A stretch of 17,274 nucleotides of DNA from an uncultured Acetatifactor sp. (GCF_910585425.1 NZ_CAJUCP010000087.1:1-17274); one strand, 5' to 3'. Shown: positions 6,036 to 14,030, numbered from the stretch's first letter. The notes: a model not told the origin generated them from the sequence alone. Numbers and translations: made by a program.

Positions 6036-8342
6036 ATGCATATCAGACAGAAACCCCATGACATGAACCCCCCCAATGCCGCTCCCCGGCGAAAACTTCG
6101 GCGGGCAGCCTTATTTCCGGCCTTAGTTCTGACCCTGACACTGACCGGCTGCGCCATAGGAGGCGGGGAGGAAAACGACTCCCCCTATGTCTACGAGACC
6201 CAGTTCCACTCCCCCGAGGGCGGCGTGGAGGGCTTCACGGTATCCGGTGATTCTGTCTACTACAGCACCTTCGACGGAGAATTCTACCAGTGGACACCGG
6301 GCGGGGAGGCCAAGAAGCTGGACATAGAGCCCTTTACAACCGAGGCTTGCAGACGCCGCCTCCAGGCCGACCCCCAGGGGAACCTGTATGTCTTCTATAG
6401 TGTGCCGGATCCGCCGAGGTCCGACACCTGCTATCTGGTGAAATACGATGCCGCGGGAAAGGAGCTGGCCAAGAAGAACGTCTCCCTGCTCACCAGCCAG
6501 TTTGTCCCCTATGAGATGGCAGCGGACGGGGAGGGGCGGCTCTATCTCAAAGGGGGAGATAAGCTCCTCCAGTTCGATGGGGAATGCGACTATGTAGGGG
6601 TGGTGGAGGCTCCCGAGGGAGAGACTCCAATGTGGCTCGCAGGAGACGCCGCAGGACATGTATACTGCAGCCTGTACGACACCCAGGATAATGGTATCAT
6701 ACGGGAAATCGTCTGTGGCGGGGAGGCATCCGGGGACAGCCAGGGCGGTTCCCCGCAGGATTCCCAAACCGCCTCCTTCGGGAATCCCCTTGGCGAGGCC
6801 AGGCTGAGAAACTATCTGGCGGTCTATGGCGAGGGCCGCTTCCTGACCTACGGGGACAATGCCCTCTACCTCTATGACCTGCCGTCAAATACCCTGGGGC
6901 TGCTGCTGCAATGGGCGAGCTGCGACATCGATCCCGACTCCGTGCAGCGCATCGCCACGCTGGCGGACGGGCGCATCGTGGCGCGCCTTGAGGAGGGTCA
7001 GGGCAGCGGCGAGCTGGCCGTGGTGACGGAAGTCCCCAGGGACCGGGCCACCGAGAAAGAGGCCATCACCCTGGGCGTCCTGCAGACCGGCAACAGCTAT
7101 CTGCTGCGCTGCGTCTCCCAGTTCAACAGGAACTCCACCGACTACCGCATCGAAGTCAGGGAATATTACGACATCTACCTGGATCCAGGGCAGGCCGAGG
7201 CCAAAGAGGAGGCCCGCAACGCCCTGCACCTGGACATCTCCTCCGGCCGCTGCCCTGACCTCCTGGTGCTGGAATACGACGACCTGGAGGCCTATGCCGC
7301 CAAAGGGCTCCTGGAGGACCTGGCCCCTTACCTGGAGGCGGACGGAAGCCTAAAGCTGGCGGACAATGTGCTGGAAGCCTACACCTTCCACGGGAAGCTC
7401 TGCGCCCTCCCCGGCGCGCTCCAGATCCGGACCCTGGCAGGGCGCACCCAACGCCTGGGGGAGCTGGGGGACGCCACAGGCTGGACGCTTGAGGAGATGA
7501 TGGGGTTCATAGACAGCAACCCGGACAGCACCGTGTTCTCCGCGGACGCCGGGCAGCTATTGGAATACAGCCTCGTCTTCAACCAGTCCCATTTCGTGGA
7601 CTGGGAGGCGCATGCCTGCGACTTCACATCCGATGAGTTCATACGCCTGCTGGAATTCTGCGGGCGCTTTTCCGGCAGGAAGGGGACGGAGGGCGCGGAG
7701 GTCCTGGACATGATGGACAAGAGCAACATCGCCCTGCTGCACGAGGTGGAGCTGGTCAGGCCACAGGACATCTCCCTGCTGGCGCAGATCCTGAGGACGG
7801 AGGACATCTCCTATGTGGGCTTCCCTACGATGGACGGCCGGGCGGGCAGCCTACTGGAGGACTGCGGCGGCACCTGCGCCATCTCCGCCAAGTCAAGGCA
7901 CAAGGAGGCGGCATGGGCCTTTGTGGAGCTGCTGCTCACCGGGTGGGAGGATCCGCCCAAGAGCCCTGACTCCCTGGAGGGCACAAAGGGCTTCCCCACG
8001 GAGCTGGGCACAAGGGAGCGGTATTTCGCAAAGGTCACGGAGAATCCCTACAAAACATTGGAAAACGGAGAAGTCTTCATGTGGGACGGAAAGCCTGAAC
8101 GGCGCGCCCCCCTATCAATCAGCTCAGGAGCGTTGCAGGTATTCTTCTATACGCCCCTCCCTGAGGAGACGGAGCTCATATGCGCCCTGCTGGATTCCTC
8201 CACCACCGACCGGGGCGGCCGCCAGATATCCTCCATCGTCGCCCAGGAGGCGGAGAGCTACTTCAGCGGCCAGAAAAGCGCCGCGGACGTGGCTGCCCTC
8301 ATCCAGAACCGGGTGTCGGTGTACCTGGCGGAGCAGGAGTGA
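6036..8342 (+). CDS. Beta-propeller/solute-binding lipoprotein, copy 2 (768 aa, type B)
   Basis: Same architecture as copy 1: long basic n-region, lipobox LTGC with Cys39, propeller-like region to about residue 335, then the solute-binding domain. The ribosome site is AGGGAGG. It ends VYLAEQE like copy 4. It is the most divergent copy over the 3' half at the DNA level, keeping synonymous differences where copies 1, 3 and 4 are almost identical; for instance it reads FSGRKG and DKSNIALLHE where the others read FSDRKG and ERSNTALLHE. The codons for residues 11-13 contain a run of seven C bases, the tract where copy 3 has its frame error. It is probably co-transcribed with peptide copy B. Ligand unknown. 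Confidence 0.87.
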   Translation: MHIRQKPHDMNPPNAAPRRKLRRAALFPALVLTLTLTGCAIGGGEENDSPYVYETQFHSPEGGVEGFTVSGDSVYYSTFDGEFYQWTPGGEAKKLDIEPFTTEACRRRLQADPQGNLYVFYSVPDPPRSDTCYLVKYDAAGKELAKKNVSLLTSQFVPYEMAADGEGRLYLKGGDKLLQFDGECDYVGVVEAPEGETPMWLAGDAAGHVYCSLYDTQDNGIIREIVCGGEASGDSQGGSPQDSQTASFGNPLGEARLRNYLAVYGEGRFLTYGDNALYLYDLPSNTLGLLLQWASCDIDPDSVQRIATLADGRIVARLEEGQGSGELAVVTEVPRDRATEKEAITLGVLQTGNSYLLRCVSQFNRNSTDYRIEVREYYDIYLDPGQAEAKEEARNALHLDISSGRCPDLLVLEYDDLEAYAAKGLLEDLAPYLEADGSLKLADNVLEAYTFHGKLCALPGALQIRTLAGRTQRLGELGDATGWTLEEMMGFIDSNPDSTVFSADAGQLLEYSLVFNQSHFVDWEAHACDFTSDEFIRLLEFCGRFSGRKGTEGAEVLDMMDKSNIALLHEVELVRPQDISLLAQILRTEDISYVGFPTMDGRAGSLLEDCGGTCAISAKSRHKEAAWAFVELLLTGWEDPPKSPDSLEGTKGFPTELGTRERYFAKVTENPYKTLENGEVFMWDGKPERRAPLSISSGALQVFFYTPLPEETELICALLDSSTTDRGGRQISSIVAQEAESYFSGQKSAADVAALIQNRVSVYLAEQE

Positions 8343-8445
8343 CTCCTGCCTCCCGCTGAACCGATTTCCACGAACATACATTCCCCAGCAGCCGGGCATG
8401 CTTCCCGCCACAGGATACAGCAGCAACGCTGCCTGCCAGGGCAGG

Positions 8446-8584
8446 AATTTCCACTCCCCCGAGGGCCCCTACGAGGCGGCAGCGGACAAGAAGGGGCGGC
8501 TCTATCCCATGGGGCTAGATAAGCTCCTCCAGTTCAATGGGGACTGTAGCCATGCAGGGGCAGCGGAGACTCCTGCAGGAGAGG
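8446..8584 (+). pseudogene. Lipoprotein gene relic 2 (short, heavily deleted)
   Basis: TTCCACTCCCCCGAGGGC (8449-8466, encoding FHSPEG) is joined directly to CCCTACGAGGCGGCAGCGGAC. A segment equivalent to the full genes' 'GRLYLKG.DKLLQFDG' then follows (8494-8545). About 90 codons between these two segments are missing. Homology stops as promoter 4 begins at 8585. The preceding 8343-8445 shows no gene. Like relic 1, it sits between a full lipoprotein gene and the next cassette promoter. Confidence 0.8.
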
Positions 8585-8657
8585 ATTCAACCTGAATGGA
8601 AACTAAAAATTTTCCTGTGGATTGCTGGAAAAGAGATACAACTTGCTGTATTATAAT
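8585..8657 (+). promoter_or_regulatory. Promoter/operator region 4 (third cassette)
   Basis: GGAAA 8598-8602, TTTCC 8611-8615 and GGAAA 8627-8631 with the N8/N11 spacing; TATAAT at 8652-8657, 20 bases after the last block. ATTCAACCTGAAT at 8585-8597 is a near-palindrome. Upstream homology with regions 2 and 3 ends abruptly at ATTCAA, where relic 2 is joined. Confidence 0.65.
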
Positions 8658-8715
8658 ATACGTAATCAGGAAGCATGCGGCCTACTACAGAAAGATAAAG
8701 ATAGGAGAGATTGCT

Positions 8716-9006
8716 ATGAGTAAATTAAAAAAGAAAGCCTTTGCCGTTATCCTGGGTGGCGCTCTGAGCGTTATAAGCTGTCTTCCTGTATTTGCGGCTG
8801 AACCCGGAATAAGCCCCCATTATAAAGTTGCACTTTGCAATCAATGTAATAGCTGGTCTTTTTTTACAAATCGGACAGAAGAATACGTGCGTGACGAAAG
8901 GATTGACGGGGTTTTATATAAGATATATAACGTGACTGCAGAAAGCCACTGCGATAACTGTGGCTACAATAAATCAGAGAATTACACGGAGTACAAGCGT
9001 CAATAA
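8716..9006 (+). CDS. Small secreted CxxC-CxxC peptide, copy C (96 aa)
   Basis: Third paralogue, with an AGGAGAG ribosome site. The signal peptide differs mainly by VISC in place of VMSC at Cys22, which fits a lipobox consensus better than copy A; VFA|AE remains the likelier cleavage site. Cysteine pairs are CNQC (41-44) and CDNC (79-82). It is a mosaic: the segment after the first pair (NSWSFFT) matches copy B, while RDERIDG.LYK..N matches copy A more closely, which suggests recombination between peptide genes. The downstream lipoprotein gene (9094) is frameshifted, so this may be the only intact product of the cassette. Confidence 0.85.
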   Translation: MSKLKKKAFAVILGGALSVISCLPVFAAEPGISPHYKVALCNQCNSWSFFTNRTEEYVRDERIDGVLYKIYNVTAESHCDNCGYNKSENYTEYKRQ

Positions 9007-9037
9007 CATATCCTACCAAAAACAGCAGAATTTATAC

Positions 9038-9073
9038 AGCATTCCGGCCATACGGTTGTATGGCCGGAATGTT
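9038..9073 (+). promoter_or_regulatory. Conserved intergenic hairpin 3 (perfect 14-bp stem)
   Basis: CATTCCGGCCATAC (9040-9053), loop GGTT, GTATGGCCGGAATG (9058-9071): the best-paired of the four hairpins. No T-run follows. The lipoprotein ribosome site here is ACGGAGG, slightly altered from AGGGAGG. Confidence 0.7.
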
Positions 9074-9093
9074 GGCATGAAACGGAGGCTACT

Positions 9094-11450
9094 ATGAATA
9101 TCAGGCAGAACCCCCCAATGCCGCTCCCCGGCGAAAACTTCGGCGGGCAGTCCTATTTCCGGCCTTAGTTCTGGCCCTGGCACTGACCGGCTGCGCCATG
9201 GGAGGTGGGGAGGAAAGCGACTCCCCCTATGTCTATGAGACCCAGTTCCACTCTCCTGAGGGCGGCGTGGAGGACTTCACGGTATCCGGTGATTCTGTCT
9301 ACTACAGCACCTTCGACGGAGAATTCTACCAGTGGACACCGGGCGGGGAGGCCAAGAAGCTGGACATAGAGCCCTTTACAACCGAGGCTTGCAGACGCCG
9401 CCTCCAGGCCGACCACCAGGGGAACCTGTATGTCTTCTATAGTGTGCCGAATCCGCCGAAATCCGACACCCGCTATCTGGTGAAATACGATGCCGCGGGA
9501 AAAGAGCTGGCCAGGCAGAACGTCTCCCTGCTCACCAGCCAGTTTGTCCCATATGAGACGGCAGCGGACGGGGAGGGGCGGCTCTATCTCAAAGGGATAG
9601 ATAAGCTCCTCCTGTTCGATGGAACCTGCAACTATGTAGGGACGGTGGAAGCTCCCGAGGGAGAGAATCCAAGCTGGCTCGCAGGAGACGCCGCAGGCCA
9701 TGTATACTGCCGCCTGTACAACTCCGAGAATGATGCTATTATACGGGAGGTCGTCTATGGCGGGGCGGCATCCGGAGATGGGCGGAGCGTCTCCCAGAAT
9801 CAGAGTACATCCCAGGAAGACGGCCAGCGAGGTTCCCCGGAGGACAGCCAGGATGTATCCTCACAAGATGCCACAATCGCCTCTTTCGGGAATCCGCTTG
9901 GCAAGACTGTGCTTGGAAACTATCTGGCGACCTATGGTGAGAAACGTTTCCTGACTTCCATAAGCAACGCCCTCTATCTCTATGACGCGGCGGCAGATAC
10001 CCTGAGTTTGCTGCTGCAATGGGCGAACTGCGACATCGATTCAGACTCCGTTAAGCGCGTCTCCACGCTGGCGGACGGGCGCATCGCAGTGCTCCTCCAG
10101 GAGGATGAAGGCGCCGGCGAGCTGGCCGTGGTGGAGGAAATCCCCAGGGACCAGGCCGCCGAAAAAGAGGTCATCACCCTGGGCGTCCTGCAGGCCGGCA
10201 ACAGCCATCTGCTGCGCTGCATCTCCCAGTTCAACAGGCACTCCCCTGACTGCCGCATCGAAATCAGGGAATATTACGACACCTACCTGGCTTCGGGACA
10301 GGCAGAGGCCAGGGAGGAGGCCCGCACCGCCCTGCACATGGACATCTCCTCCGGCCGGTGCCCGGACCTCCTGGTGCTGGAATACGACGACCTGGAGGCC
10401 TATGCCGCCAAAGGGCTCCTGGAGGACCTGACCCCCTATCTGGAGGCGGACGGAAATCTGGAGCTGGCGGACAATGTGATAGAAGCCTATACCTTCCATG
10501 GGAAGCTCTGCGCCCTCCCCGGCGCGCTGCAAATCCGGACGCTGGCAGGGCGCGCCGACCGCCTGGGGGATTTGGGCGGCGCCACGGGCTGGACGCTGGA
10601 GGAGATGATGGGGTTCATAGACAGCAACCCTGACAGCACCGTATTCTCCGCAGATGCCAGACAGCTATTGGAATACAGTCTCGTCTTCAACCAGTCCCAT
10701 TTCGTGGACTGGGAGGCGCATGCCTGCGACTTTACATCCGATGAATTCATACGTCTGCTGGAATTCTGCGGGCGCTTTTCCGACAGAAAGGGGACGGAGG
10801 GCGCAGAGGTCCTGGACATGATGGAACGGAGCAACACCGCCCTGCTGCACGAGGTGGAGCTGGTCCGGCCCCAGGACATCATTCTGCTGGCGCAGATCCT
10901 GGGGACGGAGGACATTTCCTATATAGGCTTCCCCACGGTGGACGGACGGATGGGAAGCCTGCTGGAGGACTGCGGCGGGACATGCGCCATCTCCGCCAAG
11001 TCAAGGCACAAGGAGGAGGCATGGGCCTTTGTGGAGCTGCTGCTCACCGGGTGGGAGAATCCCCCCAAAAGCTATTCCGCCCTGGAGGGCACAAAGGGCT
11101 TCCCCACGGAGCTGGGCACAAGGGAGCGGTATTTCGCAAAGGTCTCGGAGAATCCCTACCGCATAGGGGAGGACGGAGAAATCTACACATGGGACGGAAA
11201 GCCTGAACGGTACGCCTACCACGCACTCTCCTCAAGAGCGATGCAGGTATTCTTCTATACGCCCCTCCCTGAGGAGACAGACCTCATATGCGCCCTGCTG
11301 GATTCCTCCACCACCGCCCGGGGCGGCGGCCAGATATCCTCCATCGTCGCCCAGGAGGCGGCGAGCTACTTCAGCGGCCAGAAAAGCGCCGCGGACGTGG
11401 CTGCCCTCATCCAGAACCGGGTTTCCATCTACCTGGAGGAGCAGAACTGA
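9094..11450 (+). pseudogene. Beta-propeller/solute-binding lipoprotein, copy 3 (type A), frameshifted near start
   Basis: The homologous start is the ATG at 9094 after ACGGAGG. Compared with copy 2, 16 bases are missing between CAG (residue 5) and AATGCCGCTCC, leaving a run of six C bases; translation from 9094 therefore ends at TAG 9166-9168 after 24 residues. One extra C would restore the frame and a normal signal peptide ending LTGC at Cys34. The remaining open frame from ATG 9198 (MGGGEESDS, 750 aa) begins two residues after the lipobox Cys, so it lacks any export signal and has no clear ribosome site. The rest of the gene is intact, with propeller and solute-binding domains and an IYLEEQN end. 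A Ser/Gln-rich loop (about 9777-9880) is some 24 residues longer than in the other copies. It could be a recent pseudogene, a phase-variable gene or a sequencing error. Confidence 0.8.
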
Positions 11451-11641
11451 GATCTGGAGGCCTTGAATCACCAACTGGATGGCCAGGACAATCAGCAGCG
11501 CTGCAAGGATTGCCTGTGCATAGGGCCCCAATCCGTCCCCCATTGGCAATGATGCTTGCAACCCGTGGCAAAATAGGGATTCAGAGGACCGCAGGAATCC
11601 ATAGCATACCACGCCACACCAAAAACAGCATATTTTTTAAC
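11451..11641. other. Intergenic segment without peptide gene or operator
   Basis: The first bases (GATCTGGAGGCCTT) match the tail after copy 1 (5149-5163). The remainder, to about 11625, matches nothing else in the window; homology with the other cassettes resumes at AAAAACAGCATA before hairpin 4. The minus strand could encode a hydrophobic stretch (AILAALLIVLAIQLVIQ), possibly a relic of a membrane-protein gene, but no start or domain supports a gene. No promoter resembling regions 1-4 was found, so how copy 4 is transcribed is unclear; read-through from copy 3 is possible. Confidence 0.4.
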
Positions 11642-11676
11642 AGCATTACGCCATGCGTTTGTATGGCCGGAATGTT
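11642..11676 (+). promoter_or_regulatory. Conserved intergenic hairpin 4
   Basis: CATT-A-CG-CCAT-G-C pairs with G-T-ATGG-C-CG-G-AATG around the loop. One base is lost compared with the other copies, leaving a bulge, but most pairings survive. It is kept before copy 4 although no peptide gene precedes it, which hints that its role concerns the lipoprotein mRNA. Confidence 0.5.
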
Positions 11677-11696
11677 GGCATGAAAGGGAGGCAACT

Positions 11697-14030
11697 ATGC
11701 ATATCAGACAGAAAAACCATGACAAGAAAAATCCCAATGCCGCTCCCCGGCGAAAACTTCGGCGGGCAGTCTTATTTCCGGCCTTAGTTCTGGCCCTGGC
11801 ACTGACCAGCTGCGCCAAGGGAGGCGGAGAGGAAAGCGACTCCCCCTATGTCTACGAGACCCAGTTCCACTCCCCCGAGGGCGGCGTGGAGGGCTTCACG
11901 GTATCCGGTGATTCTGTCTACTACAGCACCTTCGACGGAGAATTCTACCAGTGGACGCCGGGCGGAGAGGCCAGAAAGCTGGACATAGACCCCTTTACAA
12001 TCGAGGTTGACCATCGTCTCCTACAGGCGGACTATCGTCTCCTACAGGCGGACCACCAGGGGAACCTGTATGTCTTCTATAGTGTGCCGGATCCGCTGAA
12101 GTCCGACTTCCGCTATCTGGTGAAATACGATGCCGCGGGAAAGGAGCTGGCCAAGCAGAACGTCTCCCTGCTCACCAGCCAGTTCACCCCCTACGAGACG
12201 GCAGTGGACGGGGAGGGGCGGCTCTATCTCATAGGGATGGATAAGCTCCTCCAGTTCGATGGGGCCTGTAACTGTATAGGGACAGTGGAGGCTCCCGAGG
12301 GCGAGATGCCAAACTGGCTCGCAGCAGACACCGCGGGCCATGTATACTGCAGCCTGTACGACACCCAAACTTATGAGACGTCTGTCATACGGGAGGTCGT
12401 CTGTGGCGGGGAGGCATCCGGGGACAGCCAGGGCGGTTCCCCTCAGGATTCCCAAACCGCCTCCTTCGGAAATCCCCTCGGAGAGGCTGTGCCGGGAAAC
12501 TATCTGGCGGCCTATGGCGAGAACCGCTTCCTGAACTCCGTAGACAATTCCCTCTATCTCAATGACCTGACGTCAAATACCCGGACGGCACTGCTGCAAT
12601 GGGTGAATTGCGACATCAATCCCGACTTCGTGCGGCGCATCGCCACGCTGGCTGACGGACGCATCGTGGCGCACCTCCAGGAGGATGATGGCATCGGCGA
12701 GCTGGCCGTGGTAGCGGAAGTCCCCAGGGACCAGGCCGCCGAAAAGGAGGTCATCACCCTGGGCATCCTGCAGGCCGGCAACAGCCATCTGTCGCGCTGC
12801 ATCTCCCAGTTCAACAGGAACTCCCCTGACTGCCGCATCGAAGTCAGGGAATATTACGATGCCTACCTGGATTCGGGACAGCCTGATGCCACAGAGGAGG
12901 CCCGCACCGCCCTGCACATGGACATCTCCTCCGGCCGGTGCCCGGACCTCCTGGTGCTGGAATACGACGACCTGGAGACCTATGCCGCCAAAGGGCTCCT
13001 GGAGGACCTGGCCCCCTATCTGGAGGAGGACGGAAATCTGGAGCTGGCGGACAATGTGATAGAAGCCTACACCTTCCACGGTAAGCTCTGCGCCCTCCCC
13101 GGCGCGCTGCAGATCCGGACGCTGGCAGGGCGCACCGAACGCCTGGGGGAGCTGGGGGACGCCGCGGGCTGGACGCTGGAGGAGATGATGGAGTTCATAG
13201 ACGGCAACCCTGACAGCACCGTATTCTCCGCGGACGCCGGACAGCTCCTGGAATACAGCCTCGTCTTCAACCAATCCCATTTCGTGGACTGGGAGGCGCA
13301 TACCTGCGACTTTACATCCGATGAATTCATACGTCTGCTGGAATTCTGCGGGCGCTTTTCCGACAGAAAGGGGACGGAGGGCGCAGAGGTCCTGGACATG
13401 ATGGAACGGAGCAACACCGCCCTGCTGCACGAGGTGGAGCTGGTCCGGCCCCAGGACATCATTCTGCTGGCGCAGATCCTGGGGACGGAGGACATTTCCT
13501 ATATAGGCTTCCCCACGGTGGACGGACGGATGGGAAGCCTGCTGGAGGACTGCGGCGGGACATGCGCCATCTCCGCCAAGTCAAGGCACAAGGAGGAGGC
13601 ATGGGCCTTTGTGGAGCTGCTGCTCACCGGGTGGGAGAATCCCCCCAAAAGCTATTCCGCCCTGGAGGGCACAAAGGGCTTCCCCACGGAGCTGGGCACA
13701 AGGGAGCGGTATTTCGCAAAGGTCACGGAAAATCCCTACAGCATAGGGGAGGACGGAGAAACCTATATGCAGGACGGAAAGCCTGAACGGCACGCCGACC
13801 ACATACTCTCCTCAAGAACGTTGCAGGTATTCTTCTATACGCCCCTCCCCGAGGAGACGGAGCTCATATGCGCCCTGCTGGATTCCTCCACCACCGCCCG
13901 GGGCGGCGGCCAGATATCCTCCATCGTCGCCCAGGAGGCGGCGAGCTACTTCAACGGCCAGAAAAGCGCGGCAAACGTGGCTGCCCTCATCCAGAACCGG
14001 GTGTCGGTGTACCTGGCGGAGCAGGAATGA
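11697..14030 (+). CDS. Beta-propeller/solute-binding lipoprotein, copy 4 (777 aa, type B)
   Basis: Start ATG follows AGGGAGG. The lipobox is LTSC (Ser at -1 where copies 1 and 2 have Gly), with Cys39; still acceptable. The domains are as in the other copies. It is nine residues longer than copies 1 and 2, mainly because of a tandem duplication encoding HRLLQAD-YRLLQAD at about residues 106-119. The 642 bases at 13083-13724 match copy 1 (4202-4843) with a single difference, far closer than the N-terminal half, so gene conversion between these copies is likely. It has no peptide gene directly upstream, unlike the other three, and may have lost it. It ends VYLAEQE as in copy 2. Ligand and partners are unknown. 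Confidence 0.86.
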   Translation: MHIRQKNHDKKNPNAAPRRKLRRAVLFPALVLALALTSCAKGGGEESDSPYVYETQFHSPEGGVEGFTVSGDSVYYSTFDGEFYQWTPGGEARKLDIDPFTIEVDHRLLQADYRLLQADHQGNLYVFYSVPDPLKSDFRYLVKYDAAGKELAKQNVSLLTSQFTPYETAVDGEGRLYLIGMDKLLQFDGACNCIGTVEAPEGEMPNWLAADTAGHVYCSLYDTQTYETSVIREVVCGGEASGDSQGGSPQDSQTASFGNPLGEAVPGNYLAAYGENRFLNSVDNSLYLNDLTSNTRTALLQWVNCDINPDFVRRIATLADGRIVAHLQEDDGIGELAVVAEVPRDQAAEKEVITLGILQAGNSHLSRCISQFNRNSPDCRIEVREYYDAYLDSGQPDATEEARTALHMDISSGRCPDLLVLEYDDLETYAAKGLLEDLAPYLEEDGNLELADNVIEAYTFHGKLCALPGALQIRTLAGRTERLGELGDAAGWTLEEMMEFIDGNPDSTVFSADAGQLLEYSLVFNQSHFVDWEAHTCDFTSDEFIRLLEFCGRFSDRKGTEGAEVLDMMERSNTALLHEVELVRPQDIILLAQILGTEDISYIGFPTVDGRMGSLLEDCGGTCAISAKSRHKEEAWAFVELLLTGWENPPKSYSALEGTKGFPTELGTRERYFAKVTENPYSIGEDGETYMQDGKPERHADHILSSRTLQVFFYTPLPEETELICALLDSSTTARGGGQISSIVAQEAASYFNGQKSAANVAALIQNRVSVYLAEQE
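12012..12053 (+). repeat. 21-bp in-frame tandem duplication in copy 4
   Basis: Two adjacent 21-base units (12012-12032 and 12033-12053) differ only at the first base (C/T), encoding HRLLQAD and YRLLQAD. Copies 1-3 have one unit. It adds seven residues in the propeller-like region, and near-identity indicates a recent event. Confidence 0.9.

Larger units (their letters stand above)
2321..14030 (+). repeat. Tandem array of peptide-lipoprotein cassettes (about 3.1 kb period)
   Basis: Homologous blocks recur in the same order: promoter (2333, 5527, 8585), 96-aa peptide gene (2464, 5658, 8716), intergenic hairpin (2787, 5980, 9038, 11642) and lipoprotein gene (2843, 6036, 9094, 11697). Lipoprotein fragments lie at 5201-5515 and 8446-8584, directly before promoters 3 and 4. 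The fourth lipoprotein gene has the hairpin but no peptide gene or promoter block before it. Copies 1 and 3 share C-terminal features (ETDLIC, IYLEEQN), and copies 2 and 4 share others (ETELIC, VYLAEQE), suggesting duplication of a two-gene unit. Confidence 0.9.

Noticed and set aside
9198..11450. ATG 9198 as the genuine start of lipoprotein copy 3
   Set aside because: It falls two residues after the lipobox cysteine, has no suitable ribosome site, and homology to the other copies clearly continues upstream out of frame to 9094.
11232..11612. Minus-strand membrane-protein gene in the gap before copy 4
   Set aside because: Only a short hydrophobic stretch is visible; the frame runs into the antisense of lipoprotein copy 3 and has no recognisable domain or start signal.
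2321..14030. Array as a transposon or CRISPR-like element
   Set aside because: No transposase, terminal inverted repeats or short regularly spaced repeats were seen; the repeats are whole gene cassettes.
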